Source: Anaerolineae bacterium (lineage in GTDB: Bacteria; Chloroflexota; Anaerolineae; Aggregatilineales; UBA3940). Taken from it: a stretch of DNA of 6,863 nt. The notes beneath the pieces are model-generated. The model did no database searches and was not told the DNA's origin. It saw only the letters and a program-made list of their open reading frames with translations. The stretch is taken from NCBI GenBank assembly GCA_020852775.1, contig JADZAD010000226.1:1-6863 (forward strand), read 5' to 3'. Position numbers and translations under genes: made by a program. This document shows, in pieces, positions 5,707-6,863 of the stretch (positions within the stretch are counted from its first letter, which is position 1; every line of letters starts with the position of its first letter).

Positions 5707-6298
5707 GTGGGGTCGTGGCATCCTGACTTCGGCTGAGGAGATCATGGGCGACAAGGGCGTCCAGGCGCTGCTCAATATGGCGAAGTTGGAGAAATACATC
5801 GACAACTACCCGCCGGATAACATGACCCGGGCCTTCAGTTTCGAGGATGTCTCCCGGTTGCAGGCCGCCTTCTGGGATATGTACGGCAAGCGCGGGGCGC
5901 GTGTCTTCGCCACCCGGGCTGGTGAGGCTACCTTCAAGAGCGGGCTGACGCAGTTCAAGAGCGTCGCCGCTGCCGCGGAGGTCGCCATGAAGGTCGGCAG
6001 TATGGATGCCAAGGTCAAGATCGGGATGGAGTTCTTCTCCAAGTTCTTCAATTCGGTCAGTGACCAGGTCGTCAGCATCGGCGAGGACGAGAAGCACTGG
6101 TTCTGGTACATCGAGCGCTGCCCGATGTGCTGGGGCCGTAAAACGGATGAGCCGGTATGCTACCTCGCGGTGGGCGTACTGCAGGGGGCGCTCGCGTGGG
6201 TCAGCCAGGGCAAGAAGTGGCGCGTCAGCCCCACGGAGTGCATCGCCAACGGGGCCAAGCGCGGCGTGATCGCCATCGAGAAGGCGCCCGTCGAGTAA
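5660..6298 (+). CDS. V4R-domain (4-vinyl reductase-like) protein with a Cys cluster, function unknown
   Basis: A 212-residue soluble protein with no signal peptide or membrane segment. I recognise the general pattern of V4R-domain proteins, a small-molecule-binding fold named after the BchJ-type vinyl reductase: an N-terminal YFYPNKWGRGIL (11-22), a central helical region, then IERCPMCWGR (151-160), CYLAVGVLQGALAWVSQG (167-184) and ECIANG (193-198). Four cysteines, Cys154, Cys157, Cys167 and Cys194, could hold a metal. The position where relatives I remember have a further Cys (GDxxC) is Gly202 here, and the preceding Asp is Ala199. Translation starts at ATG 5660 after a G-rich site (5650-5656), inside the permease gene with 47 nt overlap. 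It is therefore almost certainly co-transcribed and coupled with the metal importer. A longer in-frame start at ATG 5597 lies deeper in the permease and is less likely. It could be a ligand sensor, a metal-binding accessory or an unrelated passenger. Confidence 0.75.
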   Translation: MSETKQEEKTYFYPNKWGRGILTSAEEIMGDKGVQALLNMAKLEKYIDNYPPDNMTRAFSFEDVSRLQAAFWDMYGKRGARVFATRAGEATFKSGLTQFKSVAAAAEVAMKVGSMDAKVKIGMEFFSKFFNSVSDQVVSIGEDEKHWFWYIERCPMCWGRKTDEPVCYLAVGVLQGALAWVSQGKKWRVSPTECIANGAKRGVIAIEKAPVE

Positions 6299-6333
6299 TC
6301 CAGCTTATCTGCCCCCCCGGATCAGCCATCACA

Positions 6334-6370
6334 GGGCCGGAGGCCGCCACCGCCTCCGGCTCGTTTTATT
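6334..6370 (+). terminator. Rho-independent terminator closing the metal operon
   Basis: A perfect 9-bp stem, GCCGGAGGC (6336-6344) pairing with GCCTCCGGC (6352-6360), has a 7-base loop, can extend by two outer pairs, and is followed by TCGTTTTATT. It lies 38 nt after the V4R stop and ahead of the promoter of the next gene, so it marks the end of the operon that starts at 2389. Confidence 0.9.
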
Positions 6371-6380
6371 ACCCCGCCGG

Positions 6381-6408
6381 TTGGCATGGGGCCCGATGCT
6401 CTTATAAT
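6381..6408 (+). promoter_or_regulatory. Sigma70-type promoter of the VOC-family gene
   Basis: TTGGCA at 6381-6386 (5 of 6) and a perfect TATAAT at 6403-6408 are separated by 16 bp. Transcription would begin near 6415, giving a leader of about 36 nt with GGAGG at 6442-6446. It sits just past the terminator, so the gene is an independent unit. Confidence 0.8.
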
Positions 6409-6450
6409 GAGGTTGTCAGCAATCCCCGATTCGTGCCCGTCGGAGGTTCC

Positions 6451-6863
6451 ATGCCCGCTACAGGAAGCCCACCCGCGGCCCATCCCGCGGTCGGCCAGCA
6501 GATTACCTTCTACTTCACCTACGACATCGAGCGCACTGCGCGTTTCTATGGTGAGGTGCTCGGCCTGCATGAAGTCCACCGCGCGCGGGATACGCGCATC
6601 TGGCAGATCACGGAGACAGCCTTCCTCGGCTTCAGTGAGCATGTCAATATCCCTCTCGCCCCGCCTGATAACTCGATCTTCGCCCTTGTTTCCCCTGACG
6701 TGGACGGCTGGTACACGCATCTGAAAAAGCACCACGTCCGCATCGAGCAGCCGCCCGCCCTGAATCGCGCGGGTGGAGTCTATCAGTTCCAACTGCGCGA
6801 CCCTAACGGCTTTCTGATTGAAATCAGGCGCTTTGAGAAGCCCTTCCCACCTGCAGAGCAGCC
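6451..6863 (+). CDS. VOC-superfamily (glyoxalase/bleomycin-resistance fold) protein, C-terminus beyond the right edge
   Basis: An open frame of 137 codons without a stop, starting at ATG 6451 four bases after GGAGG. The vicinal-oxygen-chelate pattern is clear: a first strand ITFYFTYDIERTARFYGEVLGL (18-39) with the usual D-x-E...FY...LGL, a middle region with IFALVSPDVDGWYTHLKKH (76-94), and the closing QFQLRDPNGFLIEIRRF (112-128), where Glu124 is the usual third metal ligand. The usual first-strand His is not obvious; Gln17 is the nearest candidate. Members are metal-dependent lyases, dioxygenases or drug-binding proteins, and the substrate cannot be told from this. Nearly the whole domain is present, so little is missing. 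It has its own promoter and is probably unrelated to the metal operon. Confidence 0.85.
   Translation, partial: MPATGSPPAAHPAVGQQITFYFTYDIERTARFYGEVLGLHEVHRARDTRIWQITETAFLGFSEHVNIPLAPPDNSIFALVSPDVDGWYTHLKKHHVRIEQPPALNRAGGVYQFQLRDPNGFLIEIRRFEKPFPPAEQ

Noticed and set aside
6312..6318. Run of seven C as a possible phase-variation tract
   Set aside because: It lies after the V4R stop codon and outside any promoter spacer, so slippage would not switch a gene.

Overview
The window is about 6.9 kb of GC-rich bacterial chromosome with seven genes, two of them cut by the window edges. I see no mobile element, CRISPR array, tRNA or rRNA. Gene density, GC-rich third codon positions and the protein types (an actinobacterial-like GabD2-type aldehyde dehydrogenase, a V4R-domain protein with Cys motifs, a metal ABC operon whose regulator is the first gene) would suit a member of the Chloroflexota. 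That assignment is from memory of similar proteins and is only weakly supported.

Layout. Positions 1-653 on the minus strand hold the N-terminal 217 codons of homoserine kinase (ThrB), which runs off the left edge. A 135-bp divergent intergenic region follows, with a good forward promoter. Positions 789-2333 encode a complete aldehyde dehydrogenase, most like succinate-semialdehyde dehydrogenase of the GabD2 type. A 92-bp gap then carries a strong sigma70-type promoter overlapped by a double Fur/Zur-type operator.

Positions 2426-6298 look like one operon: a Fur-family metalloregulator (probably Zur-like), a lipoprotein metal-binding protein of the TroA/ZnuA family, its ABC ATPase, its ABC-3 family permease, and a V4R-domain protein whose start lies inside the permease gene. 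A clean rho-independent terminator closes the unit at 6334-6370. Downstream, an independent promoter drives a VOC/glyoxalase-fold protein cut by the right edge.

How it works together. The regulator probably represses its own operon when metal is plentiful. When metal is scarce, the lipoprotein captures the ion outside the membrane and the ATPase-permease pair imports it. The His/His/His/Asp ligand set of the binding protein and the ligand pattern of the regulator favour zinc, but manganese or iron cannot be excluded because the operator resembles both Fur and Zur sites. The least expected element is the V4R protein, which overlaps the permease gene by 47 nt and carries a CxxC plus two further cysteines. 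Its role with a metal importer is unknown.
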